DNA of 64,000 nt from Rhodopseudomonas palustris (GCF_013415845.1 NZ_CP058907.1:5174501-5238500), one strand, 5' to 3'; positions 1 to 9,045 are shown, counted from the first letter of the stretch. The notes: generated from the sequence alone by a model not told the origin. Translations and numbers: made by a program.

Positions 1-566
1 AAGTCGCGCTGCAGCCGGACGAACCTGAAGTTCAGGCCGCGCAAGACCAGCCCGCCGACGATCAAGCCGCGACCACCACGGCGGACGCGACCGTGCCGGC
101 CAAGCCGCTACAGCTCGCTTACGCGACCGATGATCTGCCGGTTGCCGCAATCCCGGAAGCGGCTCCTTCGGACCCTAGCGTCGCAGCGCCCAAAGCGGTC
201 ACCACGCTGCCGCCGGTGATCGCTACAACTCCGCTCCAGAAGCCGAAGCCCAAGCCTGCCGCGAAGGAAGCGCTGCTCAGCGACGGCCAGATCGCACAGA
301 TCAAGACTCGCCTCAATCTGTCGTCGTCGCAGGAGTATTATTGGCCGTCGGTCGAGCAGGCACTGCGCGCGATCGGCCGCAAGCTGCATGCGACTGCGCG
401 CGGCCGCGACAGCAGCGCACCGCCGATCGATCCGGACAGCGCCGAAGTCCAGCAGCTCAAATACGCCGCGATGCCGCTGCTGTTTCAACTGCGCGAGGAT
501 CAGAAGCAGGAAGTCCGCAAGCTCGCCCGCGCCATGGGCCTCGAACAGGTCGCGCAGCAGATCTGA
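1..566 (+). CDS. Conserved hypothetical protein, 5' end outside window
   Basis: The reading frame is open to the left edge, so the true start lies upstream. A GTG at 93 exists in frame, but the coding character continues before it. About 187 residues are visible. The first half is rich in Ala, Pro, Asp and Thr and looks like a disordered linker. The last 90 or so residues form a compact helical domain that begins LSDGQIAQIKTRLNLSSSQ, vaguely like LTXXQ/Spy-type periplasmic proteins. Similar proteins occur in Bradyrhizobium and Rhodopseudomonas as unnamed exported proteins. It converges on the regulator gene that ends at 620. The function is unknown. Confidence 0.7.
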   Translation, partial: VALQPDEPEVQAAQDQPADDQAATTTADATVPAKPLQLAYATDDLPVAAIPEAAPSDPSVAAPKAVTTLPPVIATTPLQKPKPKPAAKEALLSDGQIAQIKTRLNLSSSQEYYWPSVEQALRAIGRKLHATARGRDSSAPPIDPDSAEVQQLKYAAMPLLFQLREDQKQEVRKLARAMGLEQVAQQI

Positions 567-619
567 CGCGCATAGCAGCAGGCGCGAATGCGCCTCTGAT
601 CCTGTTAGCCGGATCGATG

Positions 620-2368
620 CTACGCAGCGGTTTCGTGGGTTTCCCGCTCCGGCCAATCTGACGGCCGTCCCGGCACCATCTTGAGCCCCTGGACGAAGTG
701 ATCGACCCAGGTGCGATCGACGAACGGCAGCCAATCCAGAAATCGTTTGGAGAAATTCGGCTTGATGGCGAGTAGCTCGTCGCAGGCGATCCGTGCCGCG
801 TCGAGCTGCCCGATCCGCGCCAGCGCGTTGATCTTCAGAACATGCGCGTACCAATAGGCAGGGCGCCGCGCCAGCGCCAGCGTGGCGTGCTCGATCGCCT
901 CCGGCCACTGCCCCAGCATCGTATAGGCGAGCGCCAGCTCGCCCAACGAATAGAAGATGTTGGGATCATTCGACGACAGCCGCATCGCGGTCTTGAGCTG
1001 AACGATCGCCCGATCGGGCTCGCCGGCGAGGTTGAAGCAGCCGCCGAGCTGAGCGTGCGCCAGCGCCAGGCTCGGGGTGAGCGTGATCGCCTGCCTGAGC
1101 AGGTTCTTCGCCTCGAGCGGATGGCGCAGCCACATCTCGGCGATGCCGGCGAGCATGAAGCCGCGACCGTCATCGGGATCGGCCAGCATCGCCTGTTGCG
1201 ACAGCTTGCGCATCCGCTGGACCTGATCCTGCGGCTGGCGGCCGGCCCAGATCGACCACGCCAGCGCCGCCGTTGCCTGGATCAAGGCTTCGGGCGAGTC
1301 CGGATCGAGCGCCAGGGCCTCAGCGAACAGCTTCTGCGCCATCTCGGAATCCGCGCGCGTCAGCCGGTTGAGATGCCAGCGGCCGCGCCAGATCAGATCG
1401 CAAACGCCGAGCTTGTCCTGGCGCTTGCCGCGGATACGGATCTGCTCGGCATGCTCGATCCGGCTTTCGAGTTGCGCCACCAGTTCGTTGACGAACTGCA
1501 CGAGCTCGTCATGCGCCGCCGGGGATTGCAGCGTGAACCGCCGCGACCACAGCGAATAGCCGGTGATCGCCTCGGCCAGGGAGGCCGACACCCCATAGGA
1601 GTCGTAGGCGCGATACAGCCGGCCCTCGACGAGGTACTGCGCGCCCAGCCGCTGGCCGATCAGCTTGCGATCGTCGCTCTCGGTGAACGAGAAGCTCGAG
1701 TTGCGCGAGATCACCGGCAGCCAGCGGATGCGCGACAGCCCGACGATCAGCTCCTCGCCAATGCCTTCGGCCACATAGTCCAGCGTCTCGTCGCCGGTGG
1801 CGTTGGCGAATGGCAAGACCGCGATCGCGGGACGGCCGGCGAAGCCCACCGGCGGGGTCGAGATGTCGACGATGTGAGTCGGCAGCGTACCGGCGCCGCC
1901 CGTCACCGCCGAAACCACAACGTCTTGGGCCGGCGGCACCAGCGCATCGCGCTGCTCCCGCAGCCATTCGCCGAAGCCGCGCTCGCTCGAAATATCAAGT
2001 CCTTCGAGGAATTCGCCGTTTGCGCGGCCGGAGCGCGCCACGAACAGATCGATGTCGATCAGATCTGTACGGAGACGTACGCGATCGCGATCGCTGAGCA
2101 GCAGTTCGGCGCCGCCCGTGTTCAGCACCTTGCGCAGGTTCGACAGCTCGCGGCGCAGGCTGCCGGCGGCTTCCGCCTTGCGCCGACTACCCCACAGTCG
2201 ATCCTGCAGCCAACCGCGGCTGCGCGCACCGTCGCGCGACAAGGCGAGCATCGCGACGACGGCGATGCCCTTCTTGCTGGTAATCTCGACCCGGCGCCCG
2301 CCGGGCGCCGTAAGCTCGAAGGGCCCAAGCAGCCGAAGCGCATATCGCTCCGAGTTTGCCGCCGTCAT
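620..2368 (-). CDS. Winged-helix transcriptional regulator with TolB-N-like and TPR domains
   Basis: This is a 582-residue cytoplasmic protein. Residues about 8-110 look like an OmpR/SARP-type winged helix (LRLLGPFELTAPGG, then LQDRLWG and LRRELSNLRKVL). Residues about 178-290 match the TolB-N/FlgO-like segment found in adenylate-cyclase-like regulators (IAVLPFANATGDETLDYVAEGI, split by family into a strand and a helix). Residues about 330-560 are helical TPR repeats. No cyclase catalytic domain or receiver domain is visible. It is divergent from the PatA-like gene at 2613 and separated from it by a 244-bp intergenic region, so it may control that gene (inference). Confidence 0.8.
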   Translation of the reverse strand: MTAANSERYALRLLGPFELTAPGGRRVEITSKKGIAVVAMLALSRDGARSRGWLQDRLWGSRRKAEAAGSLRRELSNLRKVLNTGGAELLLSDRDRVRLRTDLIDIDLFVARSGRANGEFLEGLDISSERGFGEWLREQRDALVPPAQDVVVSAVTGGAGTLPTHIVDISTPPVGFAGRPAIAVLPFANATGDETLDYVAEGIGEELIVGLSRIRWLPVISRNSSFSFTESDDRKLIGQRLGAQYLVEGRLYRAYDSYGVSASLAEAITGYSLWSRRFTLQSPAAHDELVQFVNELVAQLESRIEHAEQIRIRGKRQDKLGVCDLIWRGRWHLNRLTRADSEMAQKLFAEALALDPDSPEALIQATAALAWSIWAGRQPQDQVQRMRKLSQQAMLADPDDGRGFMLAGIAEMWLRHPLEAKNLLRQAITLTPSLALAHAQLGGCFNLAGEPDRAIVQLKTAMRLSSNDPNIFYSLGELALAYTMLGQWPEAIEHATLALARRPAYWYAHVLKINALARIGQLDAARIACDELLAIKPNFSKRFLDWLPFVDRTWVDHFVQGLKMVPGRPSDWPERETHETAA

Positions 2369-2488
2369 CCCGTATCCTTCCTGCCTCTCCGCTCAAACTA
2401 GCACTTTTCACGCGTCTATCACGCCATTTTCACGCTGGAGGCCGATCGATAAGGAGGCGGAACTAGACCCAATAAGGGAATATGCAAG

Positions 2489-2530
2489 ATGTCTCTTGAC
2501 CGATTGAAAAATTGAGGAACAAAGAGACAT
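2489..2530. repeat. Inverted repeat upstream of the PatA-like gene
   Basis: A perfect 9-bp inverted repeat, ATGTCTCTT (2489-2497) and AAGAGACAT (2522-2530), is separated by 24 bp of AT-rich sequence. It lies in the divergent gap between the TPR regulator and the subtilisin-like gene. It could be an operator for the neighbouring regulator or an RNA hairpin in a leader. The rest of the 2369-2612 gap holds no gene I can support. Confidence 0.4.
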
Positions 2531-2612
2531 ATACCGTCGGTTGCAGCGGGCGAGCGTGGCAACGATATGCGAGCGAATCGCATGTGAAACGGCGGAAGAT
2601 ACGGGCGGGGTT

Positions 2613-3584
2613 ATGGTTAGCGTGTCTGGAAGCGAGCTCCACCAGGAGCTTCTGTTCGCGTTCGGCGGCGGCGAGCGCGATGTTACCGTGGCGTTGCTCG
2701 ACGGATTGGTCGACCGCACCCATGACTGTTTCATCGGCGCGCCCCTCAAGCCCATCAACACCGCAGCCGCCCAGCGCGCCGGCGACGACGCCCCAGCGAG
2801 CGCGCAAGCCACCCATTTGGCCAGCCTCCTGTTCGGGCAGCCCTGCCGGTCGGTAGAGGGCCTCGCCCCGATGTGCAGCGGTTTGCTGGCGCCAATCTTC
2901 AGCCAGAACCGATCGGTGTGCGGACAAGCCGATCTTGCCGACGCGATCACGCGCTCACTCGATTTTGGTGCCGACATCATCTTGATTGGTGCCGGAGCAT
3001 TCGAACGACCCTGGTATCCGGGCTTCGCGCTGGCGGACGCGATCGCCAAGTGCAACGCCAGCAATGTGTTGATCGTCACCAGCGCGGGCAGCAAGGGCTG
3101 CACCACGCTGCTGCGCCGTTGCGGCACCTTGAACTTGCTGCCGGTCGCAGCCCTCGACAGCGTCGGCCAGCTCCTCGGCGGCCAATGCCGCGACCTCGGC
3201 GATATCGGCATCGCCATTCCCGGCACCAGCGTATCGGGCGCGGCCCTGGAAGGCCGAGTGGTGCAGCGGAGCAACCCAAATGTGGCGGCGGGGATTGTGG
3301 CGGGGGCGGCTGCGGTGCTGTTGGGCGTGCTGTGCCGGGTGGGCGCCAGGCGCGATCCCGGCGCCGTCGCCGAGGCGATCCGGATGACCGCGACACCGCG
3401 GGGCGCGCTCGGCGGATCCGATTACCCGGCGACCTGGACCGGCCGCAAGAGCCTGGAGACGGCAGCCGCCTACCTGACGGGGCGCTACGAGAGCGCCTAC
3501 GCGTCAAGCCTGTTCGAAACCTGGTATCGCGCCCGAGCGGGCGCGACCCGGTCGGATCACGCCGCGTTCCGCCCGCGGGCGTGA
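2613..3584 (+). CDS. PatA-like subtilisin-fold protein, probable pseudoprotease
   Basis: This 323-residue protein resembles the S8 protease family that matures cyanobactins (PatA-like N domain). Catalytic-type Asp30 (VALLDG) and His68 (ATHLAS) are present. Where the family has the oxyanion Asn in AAGNDGC, this protein has Ser160 (TSAGSKGC). Where the family has the nucleophile in SGTSFATP, it reads SNPNVAAG, with Asn223. It is therefore probably not a protease. The GTS at 204-206 aligns with the PGED segment and not with the active site. I chose ATG 2613 because family N-termini begin close to VALLDG. A TTG at 2541 would add 24 residues. No precursor peptide is visible beside it. Confidence 0.7.
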   Translation: MVSVSGSELHQELLFAFGGGERDVTVALLDGLVDRTHDCFIGAPLKPINTAAAQRAGDDAPASAQATHLASLLFGQPCRSVEGLAPMCSGLLAPIFSQNRSVCGQADLADAITRSLDFGADIILIGAGAFERPWYPGFALADAIAKCNASNVLIVTSAGSKGCTTLLRRCGTLNLLPVAALDSVGQLLGGQCRDLGDIGIAIPGTSVSGAALEGRVVQRSNPNVAAGIVAGAAAVLLGVLCRVGARRDPGAVAEAIRMTATPRGALGGSDYPATWTGRKSLETAAAYLTGRYESAYASSLFETWYRARAGATRSDHAAFRPRA

Positions 3585-4147
3585 TCGCGCCACCACGCTT
3601 CCAGCGCATCCGCCTCCGGCGGCAGCGACACCGACAGCCCCTGGGCGAAGTCGTTCCAGACGTCCTCGGCCTTCGGCGTCACCACGCACGCCACCGGCAC
3701 GCCGGCCGCGATCGCCGCCTGAAACGCCGACATCAACCCGCCGCGCACCGCCTCCTGGCCGCCGAACCGGCTCAGCACCACCAGCGCCGGCTTGCGCGCC
3801 ACCGCGCGTTCGACCGCCCCCGCCGCGAGCGCCAGCGACGACGAATTGAGATTGCAGGCCTGCGATCCCGAGCCGAGGTCCTGATGCATCGCGTAGCGGT
3901 CGCCGGTCGCGATATCGATCAGCTCGCTGCGGCACTCGCAGCCTTCGTGACCGCCGCCATGACCTTCACCATGCCCGTGTCCCTGATGACCGCTGCCGGC
4001 ATCCTCCGGCGGCACGATCACGCCGACGACGTCGATGCCTTCGGCCTTGCGACGCAGCGCGAACGCGGTGAGCACGTCGGCGGCCGGCGTGCCGGGCCCG
4101 CCGCGCAGCGCCGCGATCGGCATCAGTTGATTGCTCTCAAACGACAT
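3557..4147 (-). CDS. DUF2478 protein with His-rich insert (mod operon member)
   Basis: This protein of about 196 residues starts at ATG 4147 behind a GGAGGAG ribosome binding site. It matches the DUF2478 family, which recurs in molybdate-transport operons; conserved landmarks are LVVLSRFGGQE and the C-terminal WNDFAQGLSV. Residues about 50-75 form an insert dense in His, Gly and Glu followed by CEC, a likely metal-binding loop. The second DUF2478 protein in this window (8397-8966) has no such insert. It lies 147 bp downstream of modC and is probably the last gene of the modEABC operon. The biochemical function is unknown; a role in Mo handling is inferred from context. Confidence 0.8.
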   Translation of the reverse strand: MSFESNQLMPIAALRGGPGTPAADVLTAFALRRKAEGIDVVGVIVPPEDAGSGHQGHGHGEGHGGGHEGCECRSELIDIATGDRYAMHQDLGSGSQACNLNSSSLALAAGAVERAVARKPALVVLSRFGGQEAVRGGLMSAFQAAIAAGVPVACVVTPKAEDVWNDFAQGLSVSLPPEADALEAWWRDHARGRNAA

Positions 4148-4294
4148 TGTCGACTCTCCTCCATCAGATACGGACGCACGTCGTCGCTGACCCGACACGA
4201 CTGGTAGTCGCGTAGTCGCCAGCGCCGCCGTGGCAGCGATCAGAATGGAGAATGCGAAGTTCGTGCCGACTCGCGGCGCGTCGTAGCCCGCCAA

Positions 4295-5416
4295 CTACGC
4301 GTGGCCGTCGCGTCCCGGTGCAAGCGCGACGCCCTTGATCTGCGCATAGACGTCGACGCCCTCGGCCAGTTGCAACAGATCCCATGACCGCCGGCTCAGA
4401 CGCGCCAGCAGCCGGCCGCCATGGCCTTCGCGCCCGAGCGCCAGCACCACCAGCATCTCGTTGGCACCGACCGGCGACGTGGTCACGATCCGCGCCGCGA
4501 TCGCGTTGAGGATCGAGCTCGCCTGCGGCAGCTCGCGCGCCAGGCTGACGTCGCTGGCGGCGATGCGAACCCGGCGGAGTTCGCCGGTCGCGACCGGCGT
4601 CGATGGCACCAGCAATCGCCCGCCGTCGATCTGCAACCTCACCAGGCCGTAGTCGGCGTCATAGCTTTCGACCTCGGCATCGAAATTCACCGCCGCATCG
4701 CGTGCGATCGCCAGCGGCAGTTTCGGATCGCTCTGCAGCTCGGTGAGCGGACCAACCGCCAAGACCCTGCCTGATTGCATCAGCACCAGATGATCGGCGA
4801 GCCGCTCGATCTCGGTGATGTCGTGGCTGACATAGATCACCGGCAGCGACAGCCGCGCGTGCAGCCGTTCCAGGAACGGCAGAATCTCGTCCTTGGTGAG
4901 CCGGTCGAGCGCCGACAGCGGCTCGTCCATGAGCAACAGTTTCGGTTGCGACAGCAGCGCCCGGCCGATCGCGACGCGCTGGCGCTCGCCGCCGGACAGA
5001 TTGCGCGGCGAGCGTGCCAGCAGCTTCGCAAGCCCGAGCAGTTCGATCACTTCGTCGAACTCGACCTCGTCGGCATGGGCCTTGCCGGACTCGCGCGGCG
5101 CGCCGTACAGCAGATTGGCCTTCACCGACAGGTGCTGAAACAGGCTGGCCTCCTGGAACACGTAGCCGATCGGACGATGATGCGGCTTCAGGAACGTCGC
5201 ATCGTCCTGCCAAACCTCGCCGCCGACTTCGCAGCTACTTCCGGGCAGATGCTGCAGGCCGGCGAGGCAGCGCAACACGCTGGACTTGCCGCAGCCGGAC
5301 GGCCCGAACAGCCCGGTGATGCCGGTGGCCGGCACCGTGAAAGCGGCATCCAGCGCAAAGCCGCCGAGCTGGCCGCGAAACGCTGCACGAATCGTGGGAG
5401 GTGTCAGCGCCCTCAT
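4295..5416 (-). CDS. modC: Molybdate ABC transporter ATP-binding protein ModC
   Basis: This is the 373-residue ATPase of the high-affinity molybdate importer, acting on the inner face of the membrane. The Walker A motif GPSGCGKSS is at 38-45, the ABC signature LSGGERQR at 139-146 and Walker B LLLMDEP at about 159-165. The C-terminal third carries a TOBE/Mop-like oxyanion-binding domain, as expected for ModC. Its start codon overlaps the stop of modB by four bases (ATGA), so the two are translationally coupled. Confidence 0.96.
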   Translation of the reverse strand: MRALTPPTIRAAFRGQLGGFALDAAFTVPATGITGLFGPSGCGKSSVLRCLAGLQHLPGSSCEVGGEVWQDDATFLKPHHRPIGYVFQEASLFQHLSVKANLLYGAPRESGKAHADEVEFDEVIELLGLAKLLARSPRNLSGGERQRVAIGRALLSQPKLLLMDEPLSALDRLTKDEILPFLERLHARLSLPVIYVSHDITEIERLADHLVLMQSGRVLAVGPLTELQSDPKLPLAIARDAAVNFDAEVESYDADYGLVRLQIDGGRLLVPSTPVATGELRRVRIAASDVSLARELPQASSILNAIAARIVTTSPVGANEMLVVLALGREGHGGRLLARLSRRSWDLLQLAEGVDVYAQIKGVALAPGRDGHA

Positions 5417-6099
5417 GTCCGGATCCGCGCGGTTCGCTTTTCCAGCATCATCATCGTCAGGATCACCACGAAGGCGAACGCCGCCATGCCGCCGGCCAGG
5501 ATGTTGGCCTCACGCCACTGCGAGGTCTCGACGTAGTCGTAGATCGCCACCGACAGCACCTTGGTGCTGCCAGGAATGTTGCCGCCGATCATCAGCACGA
5601 TGCCGAATTCGCCGACAGTATGAGCAAAGCCGAGCACCGCGCCGGCCAGAAAGCCCGGCCGCGCCAGCGGCATCGCGACGGTCCAGAACGCCTTCAATGG
5701 CGAGGCGCGCAACGTCGCGGCGACTTCGAGCGGACGATCGCCGATCGCGTCGAACGCGTTGCGGATCGGCTGCACGACAAAAGGCATCGAATAGATCACC
5801 GAGCCGAACACCAGACCGCCGAAGGTGAAAGCCACGGTGCGACCGCCCCACAGCGACGCCAGCGCGCCGCCCGGTCCGTCGGGGCCCATCAGCACCAGAA
5901 GATAAAAGCCGAGCACGGTCGGCGGCAGCACCAGCGGCAACGCCACCACCGCCGCAATCCCTTCCTTCCACCACGCTTTCGACCGCGCCAACCACCATGC
6001 GATCGGCGTGCCGACGATCAGCAGGATCACCGTGGTAATCGCCGCCAGCTCGATGGTCAGCCGTACCGGCTGCCAGATATCGGGGGGAAGACTGGTCAT
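5413..6099 (-). CDS. modB: Molybdate ABC transporter permease ModB
   Basis: This is a 228-residue integral membrane protein with five or so hydrophobic segments and the binding-protein-dependent permease (EAA) loop around [21 protein letters not shown]. It forms the molybdate channel with ModC. I chose ATG 6099 (MTSLPPDIW) because the upstream extension of the frame reads through a palindromic repeat and an AGGG lies just before 6099. It lies between modA and modC in the usual order. Confidence 0.96.
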   Translation of the reverse strand: MTSLPPDIWQPVRLTIELAAITTVILLIVGTPIAWWLARSKAWWKEGIAAVVALPLVLPPTVLGFYLLVLMGPDGPGGALASLWGGRTVAFTFGGLVFGSVIYSMPFVVQPIRNAFDAIGDRPLEVAATLRASPLKAFWTVAMPLARPGFLAGAVLGFAHTVGEFGIVLMIGGNIPGSTKVLSVAIYDYVETSQWREANILAGGMAAFAFVVILTMMMLEKRTARIRT

Positions 6100-6136
6100 G
6101 GGCGAGCCCTGCTTTGCGCGAGGCGCGCCGGACGAA

Positions 6137-6278
6137 CCTCTCCCCGCGTGCGGGGAGAGGTCGACGCGCATCGCAAGGTGCGCGTCGGGTGAGGGGGCGC
6201 TTCGGCGCGGCCGAGAGGCTCAGGCTTGAGGAGAAGCCCCCTCACCCCGGCCCTCTCCCCGCACGCGGGGAGAGGGAG
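6137..6278. repeat. Paired palindromic repeats (family A) between modA and modB
   Basis: Two hairpin-forming units face each other: CCTCTCCCC/GGGGAGAGG at 6137-6160, continuing to GGTGAGGGGGC near 6198, and the inverted unit at about 6236-6278. They fill the 234-bp modA-modB gap. Related units occur at 18820, 20885 and 37117. They may act as an mRNA processing or attenuation element inside the mod transcript (inference). Confidence 0.8.
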
Positions 6279-6333
6279 CAGTTGCCGCACAGCTCGAGTC
6301 ATTCGCGAAACGCTCCGTCTCATGCGGATTAGT

Positions 6334-7107
6334 TCAGCTCGCCTTCGGCGTGGTGACTTCGTAGCCGAACTTCTCGATGATCGCGCGCGACTCCGGGCCC
6401 TTGAGGAAGTCGAGGAACGCCTTGGCGGCGGCGTTGGCTTCGCCCTTCTTCAGCAGCACCGCGTCCTGGGTGATCGGCTTGTACAGATTCTGCGGCACCA
6501 TCCAGCGCGAGCCGTCCTTGTCACCGATCACCTGCGACAGCGCCACAAAGCCGATCTCGGCGTTGCCGGTCTGCACGAACTGATAGGCCTGGGTGATGTT
6601 GGCGCCTTCGACCAGCTTCGGCTTCAGGTCGTCATACAGCTTCAGCGCCTGCATGGTCTCGACCGCGGCGGCGCCGTAGGGCGCGGCGGCCGGATTGCAG
6701 ATCGACACCTTGGCGATCGAGGCCTGCTTCAGGGTCTCTTCACCCTTCACCACGCCCGGCGACTTGCTCCACAGCACCAGCTTGCCGACCGCGTAGGTGA
6801 ACACGCTGTCCTTCACGCCGAGACCTTCTTCGGCGAGCTTCTTCGGCCGCGCCGAGTCGGCCGACAGGAATACTTCGAACGGCGCGTCCTGAGTGATCTG
6901 GGTGTAGAACTGACCGCTGGCGCCGAACGACAGCACCACCTCGTGCCCGGTCTTGGCCTTGAACGCCGCGGCGATCTCTTTCACCGGCTCGGTAAAATTC
7001 GCCGCGACCGCGACCTTGGCGGAGTCGGCGAGCGCCGGAGCGGACGCGAGGCCGGCAGCGAAAGCTGCGCCGAACAGAGCGAGCTTGAGAGTGGCAATGG
7101 CTTTCAA
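6334..7107 (-). CDS. modA: Periplasmic molybdate-binding protein ModA
   Basis: This is a 257-residue periplasmic solute-binding protein. A signal peptide covers residues 1 to about 27 (hydrophobic core then SAPALADS). The mature part has the ModA hallmarks VAVAANFTEP, FGASGQFYTQI and the late NAEIGFVALSQV. The frame extends upstream, but I chose a TTG start at 7107 because it sits about seven bases after AGGAGA and directly precedes the signal peptide. It captures molybdate for ModBC. Confidence 0.94.
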   Translation of the reverse strand: MKAIATLKLALFGAAFAAGLASAPALADSAKVAVAANFTEPVKEIAAAFKAKTGHEVVLSFGASGQFYTQITQDAPFEVFLSADSARPKKLAEEGLGVKDSVFTYAVGKLVLWSKSPGVVKGEETLKQASIAKVSICNPAAAPYGAAAVETMQALKLYDDLKPKLVEGANITQAYQFVQTGNAEIGFVALSQVIGDKDGSRWMVPQNLYKPITQDAVLLKKGEANAAAKAFLDFLKGPESRAIIEKFGYEVTTPKAS

Positions 7108-7252
7108 GGGAAGTCTCCTACTGGTTGAAGCACGCATTGATCGTGATTGCGGAAAAAGGCGAGCGGCGCGACGCGGCCCCGCGCCTCGTTTGGTGATGAT
7201 GTCGCTCCGCTCGGAAGGATGAGATCGGGACGAACATGGTCGGTGCATCGCG

Positions 7253-8044
7253 TCAGTCGATCGCGACGATGACGTGAGCGGCGTCGAACACCGCGCAGGC
7301 CGGATCACCGGGAGCGAGCTTGAGGTCGTCGGCGCTGCGCGCCGTGACCGAGGCCGCGAGCGTCTTGTCGCCGCCGATGTCGAGCACGATCTCGGCATTG
7401 ACGGCGGAGATGTCGGCGCGGCGCACGATGCCGCGCACGCAATTGCGCGCCGACACCAGCGGCGGCTGGTGGCCGGGCGCGATCATCACGAACGGCGCCT
7501 TGATCAGCACAATCGCCTCGCGGCCGACCACGAGGCCGAGGCTGCGCACGCTCTCGGCGGTCAGCAGCGCGTAGATCGTCGTCTCGGGCGACACCGTCAC
7601 GGCAACTTCGGCGCTGAGGGTATCGGCCTTGATGTCCGTGATGACGCCGCGAAGGGCGTTGCGGGCGCTGGTCTTCATAAAGAATCCGGAGACGAGATTG
7701 ATCGGGGTGATGCCGCTGCCGGCGAGTTCGGGTTCGAGGTTGCGAAACACCCGTGCCATCTCGGCCTCGAGCCGGCCGAACGCTTCGATCACCTTGACGC
7801 CGGTCGGCGTCAGCTGGGCGCCGCCGCCGGCCTTGCCGCCGGTGCGGGTTTCCAGCAGCGGACGGCCGAACAGGTTGGTCATCGCGTCGAGCGCGTCCCA
7901 GGCGGCCTTGTAGCTGAGGCCCGCCGCCTTGGCGCCGGCCGTGATGCTGCCCTCGCGCGCCACCGCCTGGAGCAGCCGGATGCGGTCGCGACCGACCCCG
8001 GAAATCTCCTTGGTCTTCAGCGTGACGGTTGCCTCTATGGACAT
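7253..8044 (-). CDS. modE: Molybdate-responsive regulator ModE
   Basis: This 263-residue protein has an N-terminal LysR-type winged helix (residues about 18-80, GSITAGAKAAGLSYKAAWDAL) and two tandem Mop/TOBE domains (about 125-190 and 197-262) that bind molybdate. This is full-length ModE architecture. With Mo bound it normally represses mod genes. It heads the modE-A-B-C-DUF2478 set and is divergent from mop. A ModE-type palindrome lies at 8076-8100, just upstream of its start, so autoregulation is likely. Confidence 0.95.
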   Translation of the reverse strand: MSIEATVTLKTKEISGVGRDRIRLLQAVAREGSITAGAKAAGLSYKAAWDALDAMTNLFGRPLLETRTGGKAGGGAQLTPTGVKVIEAFGRLEAEMARVFRNLEPELAGSGITPINLVSGFFMKTSARNALRGVITDIKADTLSAEVAVTVSPETTIYALLTAESVRSLGLVVGREAIVLIKAPFVMIAPGHQPPLVSARNCVRGIVRRADISAVNAEIVLDIGGDKTLAASVTARSADDLKLAPGDPACAVFDAAHVIVAID

Positions 8045-8075
8045 TCAGGCAGCCTCGTCATTTGGTCGGACTGGT

Positions 8076-8100
8076 CGTCATATATAAGAACTATATAACG
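8076..8100. promoter_or_regulatory. ModE box (Mo-box) between modE and mop
   Basis: The arms CGTCATATA (8076-8084) and TATATAACG (8092-8100) match the known ModE operator pattern CGNTATATA-spacer-TATATAACG. The site lies 32 bp upstream of modE and 43 bp upstream of mop, so one palindrome can serve both divergent genes. Confidence 0.85.
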
Positions 8101-8142
8101 GTAAACTCAATCCGGCCAACCTCGACTAAGGAGACGACAGCC

Positions 8143-8352
8143 ATGAAAATCAGCGCCCGCAATCAGCTCAAGGGCACCATCGTCGACGTCATCAAGGGTG
8201 CGACGACCTCGCATGTGCGCATCGATATCGGCGGCGGCGCGATCGTAACCGCTTCGATCACCAACGAATCCGCCGAAGAACTGAAGCTCGCCAAGGGCCA
8301 GCCGGCGATGGCGCTGATCAAGGCGTCCGACGTGCTGGTCGCCGTCGACTAA
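8143..8352 (+). CDS. mop: Molbindin, single Mop-domain protein
   Basis: This 69-residue cytoplasmic protein begins MKISARNQLKGTIVDVIKGA and consists of one Mop domain. Such proteins form hexamers that bind and store molybdate or tungstate. AAGGAGA lies about nine bases before the ATG. It is transcribed away from modE from the region holding the shared Mo-box. Confidence 0.93.
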   Translation: MKISARNQLKGTIVDVIKGATTSHVRIDIGGGAIVTASITNESAEELKLAKGQPAMALIKASDVLVAVD

Positions 8353-8396
8353 GCGGTTCGCGACCGATCCAAGCGACAACAGGTCGCGCCCACCCA

Positions 8397-8966
8397 TTAC
8401 TTCAGCGCCTCGCAGATGCTGACGTGAGGGTGGGCGGGACGGCGAAAGCTGCGACCATGCAGCTTGCCCCACCATTGATCGAGCGCGCGCCGCTCGCACT
8501 TCAGCCGCACGCTCATGCCGTCGGCGAACTTGATCCAGGCGTCGAAGCGATGGCTCGGCACGGCGATCACGAGCGGAATGTCGGCGCTGAGCGCCTCGAC
8601 GATCAGATGCAGCAGGCCCTTGCCCTCGCTCTCCTGCTGACCGAACCGGTTGATGATCAGAAGGTCGGCGCCCTGCGCCAGGGCGCAGGCAACCCGCGCG
8701 CCGGCGTCGAGCAGGCGGCTCGGATCGAGCCGGCAGCCTTCGGCCATCGGCCCGAGATCCTGATACAGCGAGACCTGCTCGCCGGAATGCACCAGCCGCG
8801 CGGACAGTCCGCGGGTCTCATCGCCGCGAGGCCCGACCTGCAGCAGCCCGACCGCACGGTATCCCTGTGAATTGAGATCGGCAGCAAATTCGCCGAGCAC
8901 GCGGTCGGGGTCTTCGCCGCGCTCATAGACCAGCGCAGCCAGATCGCATTGCGAGTCGAAGGTCAT
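8397..8966 (-). CDS. DUF2478 protein, paralogue of the mod-operon member
   Basis: This 189-residue protein belongs to DUF2478 (LLIINRFGQQESEGKG, IKFADGMSVRLKCE). It is a distant paralogue of the protein at 3557-4147, with the same C-terminal Trp-rich end (DQWWGKLHG against EAWWRDHARG) but without the His-rich insert. A Mo-box lies about 80 bp upstream of its start. It is convergent with mop. The function is unknown; molybdenum-linked regulation is inferred from the site and neighbours. Confidence 0.82.
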   Translation of the reverse strand: MTFDSQCDLAALVYERGEDPDRVLGEFAADLNSQGYRAVGLLQVGPRGDETRGLSARLVHSGEQVSLYQDLGPMAEGCRLDPSRLLDAGARVACALAQGADLLIINRFGQQESEGKGLLHLIVEALSADIPLVIAVPSHRFDAWIKFADGMSVRLKCERRALDQWWGKLHGRSFRRPAHPHVSICEALK

Positions 8967-9045
8967 CGGCCCATCGCCGCGGCCTGGCGGCGCTCCGCTG
9001 TCGAGAGAGCACGAGCGGCTGGCAGATACCCCTGCGCGCCGCCAT

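Noticed and set aside
2460..2560. Possible RiPP precursor peptide before the PatA-like gene
   Set aside because: The only frames after start codons here are five to eight codons long, with no leader or core pattern.
2408..3274. Long minus-strand frame opposite the PatA-like gene
   Set aside because: The plus-strand translation has clear subtilisin-fold motifs in order; the minus-strand protein has none.
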